A stretch of 64,000 bases of DNA from Psychrobacter sp. P11G3 (GTDB taxonomy: Bacteria > Pseudomonadota > Gammaproteobacteria > Pseudomonadales > Moraxellaceae): assembly GCF_001435845.1 (NCBI RefSeq), contig NZ_CM003596.1, positions 1,674,001-1,738,000 of the forward strand, read 5' to 3'. The translations under genes were made by a program, and so were the position numbers. Below the pieces are notes generated by a model, which had not been told where the DNA came from, did no database searches, and saw nothing but the letters and a program-made list of their open reading frames with translations. Shown in pieces: positions 56,008 through 64,000 of this stretch. The number at the start of each line of letters is the position of its first letter. Within the stretch, counting starts at the first letter, position 1.

Positions 56008-58665
56008 TTAGACGATATCTAACGTACCTTCGATAAACTCTTTAGCAAAGCGTTGTAGCATACCGCCAGCATTGTACATTTTTACTTCATCAGCCGTATC
56101 TAATCGGCAGATAATAGGTGTCTCAGTGTTGCTACCATCGGCACGATGAATCACTAGAGTCATCAACCCGCCAGCCGAGACTTCACCTGTGACATCAAAG
56201 GTTTCCGTACCATCGATATTTAGCGTATGACGAGTCACTCCTTCCTCAAACTGTAAAGGCAGCGCACCCATGCCCACTAAATTTTGACGATGAATACGCT
56301 CAAAGTCCTCAGCAACGACAGCTTCTACGCCAGCGAGACGGACGCCTTTGGCAGCCCAGTCACGGCTTGAGCCTTGACCATAACCATCACCTGCGATGAT
56401 GATAAGCGGCTGCTCACGGTTCATGTAGGTCTCAATCGCTTCCCACATGCGCATGACTTGACCTTCTGGTTCGACGCGCGCCAGTGAGCCTTGGACAACT
56501 TCGCCATCTTCATCGCGTACCATTTCGTTCAATAGCTTAGGGTTGGCAAAGGTGGCACGTTGCGCGGTTAAATGGTCGCCGCGATGGGTTGCGTATGAGT
56601 TATAGTCCTCAGCAGGCAAGCCCATAGTATCGAGATACTCGCCAGCTGCTGATGAGCCAAGAATAGCATTTGAAGGTGACATATGGTCGGTTGTGATGTT
56701 ATCACCAAGGACTGCAAGCGGGCGTAGGCCTGTCAGTTTATTTTTCTTAGCCATTTTGCCTTCCCAATACGGCGGACGGCGGATATAAGTGGTCATTTCG
56801 CGCCAGTCGTATAGTGGGCTTAATGCCTTGCCTGTGTCTTTTTTAGCTTCATCAAACATAGGAATATATACAGAATTGAACTGCTCAGGCTTAACAGCCG
56901 CCGCAACGATGGCATCCACTTCTTCATCATCAAACCAGATGTCTTTTAGATACACGTCATTGCCGTCTTGGTCTTTACCCAATGAGTCTTTTTCGATATC
57001 AAAGCGAATATTACCGGCGATGGCATACGCAATAACAAGCGGCGGTGATGCCAAAAATGCTTGCTTAGCATACGGATGGATACGACCGTCAAAATTACGG
57101 TTACCAGACAGTACTGCCGTGGTAAATAAGTCGTTATCGATGATTTCTTTTTCGATATCAGGGTCTAGTGCGCCACTCATACCGTTACACGTCGTACAGG
57201 CAAAGCCGACCACGTCAAAGCCAATCTCTTGCAACTCTGGCATCAGGCCTGCTTCTTCTAAGTACATCTTGACCGTTTTTGATCCGGGTGCGAGTGACGA
57301 TTTTACCCAAGGCTTGCGTAATAGTCCCTTGGCATTGGCGTTACGAGCGACAAGACCTGCGGCCACCATGTTGCGAGGGTTTGATGTATTGGTACAGCTG
57401 GTAATAGCAGCGATAATAACCGCGCCATCCGGCATCAGACCGTCTTTTGGTTCAGGTAGCTTTTGATCAGGCGCGTGGGCGATGCCTTTGGCCACCAAAT
57501 CATCGGTAGATACACGCGCATGGGGACGCGATGGGCCTGCCATGTTACGACCAACTGATGACAAATCAAACTCAAGGACGCGTGCGTATTCGGCTTTTTC
57601 CATACCGTCAGCCCACAGGCCCGTTTGCTTGGCATACTGCTCAACCAGTTTAATCTGTTCCTCAGAGCGGCCCGTCAGACGCAGATAGTCAATGGTTTGC
57701 TCATCGATATAGAACATCGCAGCAGTTGCGCCATATTCAGGCGTCATGTTTGAGATAGAGGCGCGGTCACCGACACTTAGCTGGCGTGCACCGTCACCGA
57801 AGAATTCGATATAGGTAGAGACCACGCCTGCATCACGTAAGAACTCAGTCATCGCCAGTACGAGATCCGTACCAGTAATGCCTTTTTGCAGTTTGCCTGT
57901 TAATTTTACACCAACGTAATCAGGCAGGCGCATATATGATGGGTTACCTAGCATGACGCTTTCGGCCTCAAGCCCGCCAACACCGATTGAGATCACACCT
58001 AGTGCATCGACCATCGGCGTGTGGCTGTCAGTACCGACCAATGTATCGGCAAACGCCACTTCTTCACCCGATTTATTGTGCACGACCTGTACGACAGGTG
58101 ACATTTTCTCTAGGTTAATCTGATGCATGATGCCGTTACCAGGCGGTACGACGTTTACATTATCAAAAGCATACTGACACCAGTTGATAAAGTGAAAACG
58201 GTCATCGTTACGGCGCTCTTCAATCGCACGGTTCTTCTCAAATGCATCGTCTTCAAATCCTGCGTGCTCAACGGCCAATGAATGGTCAACGATAAGCTGA
58301 GTGGGTACGATAGGGTTTACCTTGGACGGGTCACCGCCTTGCTCAGCGATGGCATCACGCAAACCTGCCAAATCAACGAAGGCCGTCTGACCCAAGATAT
58401 CGTGACAGACTACGCGAGCAGGGTACCAAGGAAAATCGAGGTCTTGCTTGCCTTCAATATGCTGTTTTAGGGCTGCTGTCAAATCTTCTGGTGGGCAACG
58501 ACGTACTAGGTTTTCACACAATACTTTTGAGCAGAACGGTAGTTTGTCATAGGCACCTGCTTCGATGCTCTCGACGGCCTCGCGTGTGTCAAAGTAATAA
58601 AGATCAGTACCGGGAAGTGGCTTTTTGAATTGTTCGTTCATTGGTTGTACTAGGGCGTTGTCCAT
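56008..58665 (-). CDS. acnD: Fe/S-dependent 2-methylcitrate dehydratase AcnD
   Basis: An aconitase-family [4Fe-4S] enzyme of 885 residues that dehydrates 2-methylcitrate and acts with PrpF. Cluster ligands are Cys424 (AITSCTNTSNP) and Cys490/Cys493 (FACTTCNGMSG). GTDSHTPMVDALGVISIGVGG lies near 211-231 and AGDGYGQGSSRDWAAKG near 755-771 binds substrate. AcnD rather than AcnA is chosen because of the prp neighbours and the length (about 867 is usual). The start follows AAGGTG. It lies 267 bases downstream of prpC on the same strand, and a terminator follows. Confidence 0.92.
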   Translation of the reverse strand: MDNALVQPMNEQFKKPLPGTDLYYFDTREAVESIEAGAYDKLPFCSKVLCENLVRRCPPEDLTAALKQHIEGKQDLDFPWYPARVVCHDILGQTAFVDLAGLRDAIAEQGGDPSKVNPIVPTQLIVDHSLAVEHAGFEDDAFEKNRAIEERRNDDRFHFINWCQYAFDNVNVVPPGNGIMHQINLEKMSPVVQVVHNKSGEEVAFADTLVGTDSHTPMVDALGVISIGVGGLEAESVMLGNPSYMRLPDYVGVKLTGKLQKGITGTDLVLAMTEFLRDAGVVSTYIEFFGDGARQLSVGDRASISNMTPEYGATAAMFYIDEQTIDYLRLTGRSEEQIKLVEQYAKQTGLWADGMEKAEYARVLEFDLSSVGRNMAGPSRPHARVSTDDLVAKGIAHAPDQKLPEPKDGLMPDGAVIIAAITSCTNTSNPRNMVAAGLVARNANAKGLLRKPWVKSSLAPGSKTVKMYLEEAGLMPELQEIGFDVVGFACTTCNGMSGALDPDIEKEIIDNDLFTTAVLSGNRNFDGRIHPYAKQAFLASPPLVIAYAIAGNIRFDIEKDSLGKDQDGNDVYLKDIWFDDEEVDAIVAAAVKPEQFNSVYIPMFDEAKKDTGKALSPLYDWREMTTYIRRPPYWEGKMAKKNKLTGLRPLAVLGDNITTDHMSPSNAILGSSAAGEYLDTMGLPAEDYNSYATHRGDHLTAQRATFANPKLLNEMVRDEDGEVVQGSLARVEPEGQVMRMWEAIETYMNREQPLIIIAGDGYGQGSSRDWAAKGVRLAGVEAVVAEDFERIHRQNLVGMGALPLQFEEGVTRHTLNIDGTETFDVTGEVSAGGLMTLVIHRADGSNTETPIICRLDTADEVKMYNAGGMLQRFAKEFIEGTLDIV

Positions 58666-58868
58666 AAGTCACCTTTGGCTGTTGGCTAATTTTAATAAAT
58701 AATTAAGCATTGATATGGGGTAAAAAGTCATTCCTTTAGCAAAATCACCGTTTGCTTTTGTAGGCTTTGCTAAAGAAGCGATATTGAAAAGGCATGGTTT
58801 ATATAAATGGTAATAAGCGTATGATGATTAAGCCTAAAAAAATAACAAGGCTCAATCATCATAGTTGT

Positions 58869-58894
58869 ATCAGCTAACGGCAATGCTAGCTGAT
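58869..58894. other. hairpin between prpC and acnD
   Basis: ATCAGCTA and TAGCTGAT form an 8-base stem around acggcaatgc. No T tract follows on the minus strand, so it is more likely a processing or attenuation element than a terminator. Confidence 0.4.
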
Positions 58895-58932
58895 AGTAAG
58901 TACGTAACAATAGCTACTTAAAAGAAATCAAC

Positions 58933-60060
58933 TTAACGCGCACTCATCTCTGGTACTGGACGCAGCTCTTCACCCGTATATTCTGCACTTGGGCGAATGA
59001 TACGGTTATTGGCACGTTGCTCAAACACGTGGGCTGCCCAACCAGTCAGACGTGAACAGACAAAGATAGGGGTGAATAGCTTGGTTGGAATACCCATGAA
59101 GTGATAGGCAGAAGCATGGAAGAAATCAGCATTACAGAATAGCTTCTTCTCGCGCCACATCACTTCTTCACAGCGTACCGATACTGGGTATAGCACTTCA
59201 TCACCAACATCAGCAGCTAGCTTCTCAGCCCAGCCTTTAATCACGACGTTACGTGGATCTGACTCGCTATAGATCGCATGACCAAAGCCCATGATTTTGT
59301 CTTTACGAGCCAGCATACCCATCATTTCTTCTTCAGCTTCATCAGGTGAGCTAAAGCCTTCAATCATATCCATCGCCGCTTCATTCGCGCCGCCATGCAA
59401 TGGACCGCGTAGTGAACCGATTGCACCAGTGATACAAGAATGGATATCAGACAAGGTAGATGCACACACACGAGCGGTAAAGGTCGACGCGTTAAACTCA
59501 TGCTCTGCATAAAGAATAAGCGAGACGTTCATTACTTTTTCGTGCAGCTCGTTTGGTTTTTCGCCTTTGAGCAAATGTAAGAAATGACCACCAATAGTGG
59601 CATCATGTGTATCGGTCTCGATACGTACATTGTCGTGGGTAAAACGATACCAATAATTGATAATCGATGGGAAGGCCGCTAGCATACGGTCAGTTTGATC
59701 GTTTTGCTGAGCAAAATCGGTTTCGGTCTCAAGGTTGCCAAGCATAGAGCAGCCAGTACGTAGCACATCCATTGGATGCGCGTCGGCTGGGATACGTTCA
59801 AGTACGTCTTTTAATGCTTGTGGTAGGCCGCGAAGGCTTTTGAGTTTGGCTTGATAAGCATCAAGCTCGCTTTGAGTAGGCAAGTTGCCATATAGCAGCA
59901 AATATGCCACTTCTTCAAAAATACATTTATCTGCCAGCTCTGATACATCATAACCGCGATAGGTCAGACCAGAGCCTGATTTGCCAACGGTAGATAGAGA
60001 GGTTTTACCAGCGACTTGTCCACGTAGACCTGCGCCTGAAAGTTCTTTTTGTGCTGCCAT
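58933..60060 (-). CDS. prpC: 2-methylcitrate synthase
   Basis: Condenses propionyl-CoA with oxaloacetate, the first step of the methylcitrate cycle. The 375 residues fit the short methylcitrate synthase type, not the roughly 430-residue GltA. The catalytic triad is His222 (GPLHGGANEAAM), His261 (GFGHAIY) and Asp312 (NADFFHASAYHFMGI). The N terminus has GLRGQVAGKTSLSTVGKSG, common in PrpC. The start follows AGGA. It is 92 bases downstream of a lipoprotein gene and precedes acnD. Confidence 0.95.
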   Translation of the reverse strand: MAAQKELSGAGLRGQVAGKTSLSTVGKSGSGLTYRGYDVSELADKCIFEEVAYLLLYGNLPTQSELDAYQAKLKSLRGLPQALKDVLERIPADAHPMDVLRTGCSMLGNLETETDFAQQNDQTDRMLAAFPSIINYWYRFTHDNVRIETDTHDATIGGHFLHLLKGEKPNELHEKVMNVSLILYAEHEFNASTFTARVCASTLSDIHSCITGAIGSLRGPLHGGANEAAMDMIEGFSSPDEAEEEMMGMLARKDKIMGFGHAIYSESDPRNVVIKGWAEKLAADVGDEVLYPVSVRCEEVMWREKKLFCNADFFHASAYHFMGIPTKLFTPIFVCSRLTGWAAHVFEQRANNRIIRPSAEYTGEELRPVPEMSAR

Positions 60061-60152
60061 GTTTACATTCCTTTTGTTGGTAGCTTTTTTGAGTGAAAAC
60101 GATGTTTCTGATAATAAATTTATTGGTTAATGACTATAGCGCCAGTTTAGCG

Positions 60153-60809
60153 TTACGCAGGCTGTTCAGGCTGTGGACCGTCTAAATCGACCTTACAACG
60201 CTCAAATTCAGCTTCAATGGGGCCATTTAAGACTTCCATTGCGCTGCCTTCGCCTTCTGCATTATTGATCTTCATATACTTGGCACCCAGTGGTGACTCC
60301 ATAAATGTCTGAATCTCAGTCATTTCTTCTGGAGTAGGGTCAGCCATTGGCGTTGCGACTTCTTCGCCATTCATGACGCGCAATTGCTCATTGCCAAAAG
60401 CAAGCAGTTTTTTACCTACATCCGACGTATAAAAGTCATCTAATTCTTTTAACTCCGCATCGGTAAACTGACTCTTATAAAAACGATCGACTTCCGCTTT
60501 ACCCAAGTCTTTGTCACGTGATTCAAGGCAGCTGACTTGCTCTTCACTGAGCGCACCACTATTGATAATTGGTGCAAACAATAGGCTGTTGACGGTATCT
60601 AGCGTAATCGTCGTCATAATCAAGTCATTTTGAGCATCAGTCTCTGAAGGTGCAGCTTCGCTTTCGCTAACCACAGTCTCGCTCGTATCACTGGCAGTAT
60701 CGTCAACGGTTTCTGGTGTTTTATCACAGCCAGTGATGAGTAGTAGTCCCGCAAGTGTACTACTGAGTAGTGTTGCTTTAAGCGCTGTATGGGAAGTGAA
60801 CAATGACAT
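60153..60809 (-). CDS. lipoprotein, DUF2059-like
   Basis: A 218-residue exported lipoprotein. The signal peptide ends in the lipobox LLITGC with Cys28; residue 29 is Asp, which may favour inner-membrane retention by the Lol rule. An acidic linker (29-60) is followed by a helical domain. FTDAELKELDDFYTSDVGKK near 112-131 looks like the DUF2059 repeat. Function unknown. It sits between prpB and prpC on the same strand and may share the prp transcript, which is unusual for a methylcitrate operon. The start follows AGGTT. Confidence 0.75.
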   Translation of the reverse strand: MSLFTSHTALKATLLSSTLAGLLLITGCDKTPETVDDTASDTSETVVSESEAAPSETDAQNDLIMTTITLDTVNSLLFAPIINSGALSEEQVSCLESRDKDLGKAEVDRFYKSQFTDAELKELDDFYTSDVGKKLLAFGNEQLRVMNGEEVATPMADPTPEEMTEIQTFMESPLGAKYMKINNAEGEGSAMEVLNGPIEAEFERCKVDLDGPQPEQPA

Positions 60810-60902
60810 AAATAACCTAAAGGCAAATGAATACGAATTTTAAGAAGATAAAACACCCAGAGGTAATTTATCTTCTCAGCGTTGCTAACAACCAATCGCT
60901 AG

Positions 60903-61796
60903 TTACTTGTTACCAGCAAATAGCTTGTCTAATGTCTGCTCAAACTCATGATAGTTCAAGAAATCATATAGCTCCATGCGAGTCTGCATGGTATCGACGA
61001 CTTTGTCTTGTGTACCATCATCTAATAAATGCTGATAAACGTTCAGTGCCGCTTTGTTCATGGCGCGGAAGGCTGATAGCGGATACAGCACCATCTCGAC
61101 GCCCACACTATAGAGCTGATCGGTGGTATATAGATCTGTTTGACCAAACTCTGTCATGTTTGCCAGTACTGGAATATCGAGTACATCAGTGAACTTACGA
61201 TACATCTCTATATCGGTTAGCGCTTCTGCAAAGATCATATCTGCGCCCGCTTCTTGAAATGCGACGGCACGTTCAACAGCAGCGTCCAAACCTTCTACTG
61301 ATAGGGCATCTGTACGAGCCATCACTACAAAGTCAGGGTCAGTTTTTGCGTCCAACGCCGCTTTTAGACGATCAACCATCTCTGAGATACTAACGATTTC
61401 TTTGTTAGGGCGATGGCCACAACGTTTTTGCGCCACTTGGTCTTCGATATGTACTGCCGCGACACCTGCTTTTTCCATTTTTCTGATAGTTTGAGCGATG
61501 TTAAACGCGCCACCAAAGCCAGTATCGATATCAACCAATAGCGGTGTGTCAACGGCGTCGGTGATACGGCGAGCATCTTCTAGTACGTTATCAAGGCTGG
61601 TCATACCGAGATCAGGTAAACCAAATGAGGCATTGGCCACGCCAGCACCAGAGAGATACAACGCTTGATGACCGACTTGAGTGGCCATCATCGCTGTATA
61701 AGCATTGATAGCACCTGCAATCTGTAATGGTTGGTTGTTATCATTTTTTTGAGTGAGGGCACTGCGAAAGCGCGCGCCTGCTGAAGATAAAGTCAT
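60903..61796 (-). CDS. prpB: 2-methylisocitrate lyase
   Basis: Splits 2-methylisocitrate into pyruvate and succinate, the last step of the methylcitrate cycle. It is a 297-residue isocitrate lyase/PEP mutase family enzyme. Metal ligands Asp89 and Asp91 are in [11 protein letters not shown], and the catalytic loop QKRCGHRP carries Cys126. The N terminus [13 protein letters not shown] is typical. The start follows AAGGA. It appears to be the first gene of the prp run; a palindrome lies upstream at 61931-61945. Confidence 0.95.
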   Translation of the reverse strand: MTLSSAGARFRSALTQKNDNNQPLQIAGAINAYTAMMATQVGHQALYLSGAGVANASFGLPDLGMTSLDNVLEDARRITDAVDTPLLVDIDTGFGGAFNIAQTIRKMEKAGVAAVHIEDQVAQKRCGHRPNKEIVSISEMVDRLKAALDAKTDPDFVVMARTDALSVEGLDAAVERAVAFQEAGADMIFAEALTDIEMYRKFTDVLDIPVLANMTEFGQTDLYTTDQLYSVGVEMVLYPLSAFRAMNKAALNVYQHLLDDGTQDKVVDTMQTRMELYDFLNYHEFEQTLDKLFAGNK

Positions 61797-61930
61797 GTGA
61801 TTGTCCTTACATGGAGGGAAAATATTCTAGTTGTTGTAGCTGATTATACCCAATTATTAACCTCTAAAAAGCTTGCTGATAGAACTATTAATTATCTAAA
61901 ATAAAAATGCATATTAAAATATCTAACAGT

Positions 61931-61945
61931 ATTCATAATATGAAT
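61931..61945. promoter_or_regulatory. palindrome, candidate prp operator
   Basis: ATTCATAATATGAAT is a perfect 15-base palindrome, about 135 bases upstream of prpB. The half-site AGTATTCATA recurs near 61980-61989. It could bind the regulator of the prp genes, but no protein is assigned. Confidence 0.45.
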
Positions 61946-62083
61946 AGCATTATGTTTATATTGATGTTCCACTAGAATAAGTATTCATATTGCTCAAATA
62001 ACCGTATTGAATAATGGTGTGTATTTTACATTTAGTTACAATTACTAGACCTATATTTCCTCTTTTGTTGAGAGTTAACCATC

Positions 62084-62120
62084 AAAAAAGCCCTAATAGC
62101 TAAGCTATTAGGGCTTTTTT
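62084..62120. terminator. terminator after Nramp-like gene
   Basis: AAAAAAGCCCTAATAGCT and AGCTATTAGGGCTTTTTT form an almost perfect stem with a T tract in each orientation. It lies 25 bases past the stop of the gene at 62145. Confidence 0.92.
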
Positions 62121-62144
62121 TTGAGCCAGACTATAAATCTTAGT

Positions 62145-63431
62145 TTAAGAGAATAGACCTGCTAGGTTTGCTAAGAACAACAATGCAAAACCTGCTAAGA
62201 ATATCAAACCTGCGATAGATAGTGCATTCATACCTGGTGATAGTTTCTTATGTTTTTTGACCAGTGAATAATTCAACCAACCAAAGATAGGTGCAGAGAC
62301 AAATGCCGATATCATGGCAAACTTAAGCATAGCGCCTAGTTGTCCTGTGAAGAAAGTGATAATTACTAGCCCGCCACCGATAGCATAGGTCGTCCAAAAA
62401 GCGATCTGCTTTTTATTGATTTCGCTTTCGCCTTTTAGTAGGCGCCAGCATTCAGCATTAGCGCGTCCATAGCCATCAGCACAGGTGATGGTCGTGCCAA
62501 ACATACACATAAAGGCGACGAAAGCGACCAGCAATCTCGACCATTCACCAATGGTTGCGGTATACATATTGATCAACTGGTTGATATAAGCACCACCGAC
62601 CAACTCAATCTCTTGTCCTGATCCGTACTGGACAAACACACCTAACGATAAGAAAAACAATGCCAATATCGCTGAAACTGCATAGCCAACGTTAAAATCT
62701 AACAAGCCCTGGCTATGCGTGGTGTGATCTGCTTTGACTTTGGCAGAGGTCCACATAGAGGTAATCGCTGCAAACTCTAGCGGTGCTGGCATCCAGCCCA
62801 TGAGTGCTACGATGAAGCCCAACGTGGCTAAATTCCAAGGAGAGGCCGCCACAAAATCTACTGCCATAACGGTTGGCTTGCCAGCAGCAATGATAACTGC
62901 AGCAACGGTTGCCGTGGTAAGCGCAATCATAATCCACTTAGTCACACCATCGAGCAACTTGTAATGCCCTGCAATCAAAAAGAACCAAGAGACTGCGACG
63001 ATAATGAGAGATAACGCCATTGTCGACAGACCAAGTGAGGCTGGCAACATAAAGCCCAAAATTACGGCAGCAATAAGTGAAACCGCACCCGTACTAATAA
63101 CCGCTGACAAGATAGAAAGAATAAAATATACCCAAAGATATACCTTTGAGCGTTTGGCATAGCCTGCAATCAAACTCTCGCCAGTATCGTAGACGTAGTC
63201 AGTTGCGAAGCGAAAAAACGGATACTTAAACACGTTGGCCAATACAATCATAATGGCCAGTTGCCAGCCATAGATAGCACCGGCCTGTGTTGACGAAATC
63301 AAATGCGAACCACCAATGGCAGCAGTTGCCATCAAAATGCCTGGGCCAAAGATGCGCCAGCTAAAGCCCTCTTGTTGCGAGGCAACGCTATCGTCAGGGG
63401 CGCTTGGGTTGTTGAGTTGTTGTGTGGACAT
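62145..63431 (-). CDS. NRAMP-family-like transporter lacking the DPGN motif
   Basis: A 428-residue inner-membrane protein with about 11 hydrophobic segments, aligned without gaps to MntH in the first helix (GPGILMATAAIGG, then SHLISSTQAG). The metal-binding DPGN of true NRAMP is GGSH at 40-43, and the helix 6 MPH is MPA at 214-216. Divalent metal transport of the MntH kind is therefore doubtful. The family also includes magnesium and aluminium transporters with altered sites. The start at 63431 follows GAGGT; an upstream start at 63467 is in frame but less likely. It lies upstream of prpB but beyond a terminator. Substrate unknown. Confidence 0.78.
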   Translation of the reverse strand: MSTQQLNNPSAPDDSVASQQEGFSWRIFGPGILMATAAIGGSHLISSTQAGAIYGWQLAIMIVLANVFKYPFFRFATDYVYDTGESLIAGYAKRSKVYLWVYFILSILSAVISTGAVSLIAAVILGFMLPASLGLSTMALSLIIVAVSWFFLIAGHYKLLDGVTKWIMIALTTATVAAVIIAAGKPTVMAVDFVAASPWNLATLGFIVALMGWMPAPLEFAAITSMWTSAKVKADHTTHSQGLLDFNVGYAVSAILALFFLSLGVFVQYGSGQEIELVGGAYINQLINMYTATIGEWSRLLVAFVAFMCMFGTTITCADGYGRANAECWRLLKGESEINKKQIAFWTTYAIGGGLVIITFFTGQLGAMLKFAMISAFVSAPIFGWLNYSLVKKHKKLSPGMNALSIAGLIFLAGFALLFLANLAGLFS

Positions 63432-63715
63432 GAATACCTCGAAATGGTTAAAACAGCAAATTATCACTTACCTGTGTCAGCTTGCCAATGATCAGAAAAG
63501 AACGTCCTATAAACCGTCTAAATATAAAACGATTTACATCGTATCGACTTTATCACACCAACACTGTCTAGGAGAATGATTATTCTAGTTATTATTACTA
63601 TTTGTTTGCATTGCTATTCTTGTTAGTTAGCATACTTATAAAATAATATCAATATTTAAAATGAATTATTTTTGGCGGTTCTTTATAACACAATATTCAT
63701 CGGATATCTGCCCAT

Positions 63716-64000
63716 TTAGGCCTGTGACACAAAATTTTGCTGCCGATAAGTGATGCCGCGCTGCTCGTAGACGTGATAAATGGCTGTGAGCAAGTCAGGT
63801 ATTTTGGGATGTACAAAGTCTTTGAGGGTGTGTAAATAAATAGGGGAGGTGACATTTTCATGAACCAAACGTTGGTAGCTGATCTGTTCCGTACGTACGG
63901 TTTGCAAGCTGGCAGGCACTAATGTAATGCCTTCGCCTGCCGCGACCAGTCCCAATGCTACCTGCAAATCACTGACTGTCGTAGTCATAAAAGGTGAGAT
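63716..64000 (-). CDS. LysR-family regulator, C-terminal part (cut by window edge)
   Basis: About 95 residues of the effector domain of a LysR-type regulator. TVSDLQVALGLVAAGEGITL near the visible start and VPASL are characteristic of the BenM/CatM-like group. The reading frame stays open to base 64000, so the N-terminal DNA-binding domain is outside the window. It is on the same strand as the Nramp-like gene and prp genes, 284 bases upstream, and may regulate one of them. Confidence 0.8.
   Translation of the reverse strand: MSPFMTTTVSDLQVALGLVAAGEGITLVPASLQTVRTEQISYQRLVHENVTSPIYLHTLKDFVHPKIPDLLTAIYHVYEQRGITYRQQNFVSQA

Larger units (their letters stand above)
61797..62144. other. intergenic region upstream of prpB
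   Basis: This 348-base gap is AT-rich and without a gene. It holds a 15-base palindrome (61931-61945), a partial copy of its half site near 61980-61990, and the Nramp-gene terminator (62084-62120). It is the likely prp promoter region. Confidence 0.55.

Noticed and set aside
56789-57466. 225-codon plus-strand open frame
   Set aside because: It lies wholly antisense within acnD, whose catalytic motifs are intact on the other strand, and the predicted protein shows no domain or ribosome site.
58869-58894. Hairpin between prpC and acnD as a terminator
   Set aside because: The stem is good but no T tract follows on the minus strand, so it was listed as a hairpin only.
1-64000. CRISPR array, prophage or complete insertion sequence
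   Set aside because: I saw no regularly spaced repeats, phage structural genes, integrase or transposase in the window; the only mobile-looking items are small non-coding repeats.

Overview
The window looks like chromosome from a cold-adapted marine or gut-associated gammaproteobacterium of the Moraxellaceae, most likely Psychrobacter. The base composition is moderately AT-rich. The E. coli-like RecB, RecC and RecD are lengthened, and a DddD-type DMSP cluster of the kind known from Psychrobacter isolates is present. The genus call is inference from gene content, not from a marker gene.

Region by region: (1) 166-1848 is NAD-malic enzyme. (2) 2074-10481 is a DMSP (dimethylsulfoniopropionate) cleavage cluster on the minus strand: a BCCT transporter (DddT), the two-domain CoA-transferase/lyase DddD, a CoA-acylating semialdehyde dehydrogenase (DddC) and an iron alcohol dehydrogenase (DddB). 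A divergent IclR regulator sits next to a palindrome. Expected chemistry is DMSP to DMS plus a 3-hydroxypropionyl unit, then malonate semialdehyde, then acetyl-CoA. (3) 10482-11001 is a gene-free stretch packed with palindromic elements. (4) 11002-16835 is a plus-strand catabolic operon that I cannot match to a named pathway: a second BCCT transporter, an aldo/keto reductase, an aspartase/fumarase-superfamily lyase with altered substrate-site residues, and a betaine-aldehyde-dehydrogenase-like enzyme, followed by a LysR regulator. This is my best candidate for an undescribed system. (5) 18046-25247 is a second sugar-acid or polyol type operon: divergent IclR, AldA-like dehydrogenase, MFS transporter, enolase-superfamily enzyme and GMC oxidoreductase. 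(6) 25735-25810 is tRNA-Arg(CCU), followed by two poorly known minus-strand genes.

(7) 27743-39098 is recC-recB-recD. (8) 39204-42523 holds hpt, an unknown gene and cstA. (9) 42639-44049 is a small protein ending in Cys-Cys paired with an ArsA/Get3-type ATPase. (10) 44066-48575 is a DUF3482 GTPase, a sterol desaturase-family enzyme and a DUF2868 membrane protein. (11) 48734-63431 is mainly the methylcitrate cycle for propionyl-CoA (prpB, prpC, acnD, prpF, prpD on the minus strand). Interspersed are an SDR, an ABC exporter, a membrane-tailed GNAT, a YefM-YoeB toxin-antitoxin pair, a lipoprotein and an NRAMP-like transporter lacking the metal-binding motif. A LysR gene runs off the right edge.

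The metabolic theme is use of small marine organic molecules. Onium compounds enter by BCCT carriers and C3 products are oxidised to acetyl-CoA. Propionyl units are handled by the methylcitrate cycle, whose pyruvate and succinate output links to malic enzyme. All coordinates, starts and residue numbers were read by eye. Family names rest on motif recognition, not on database searches.
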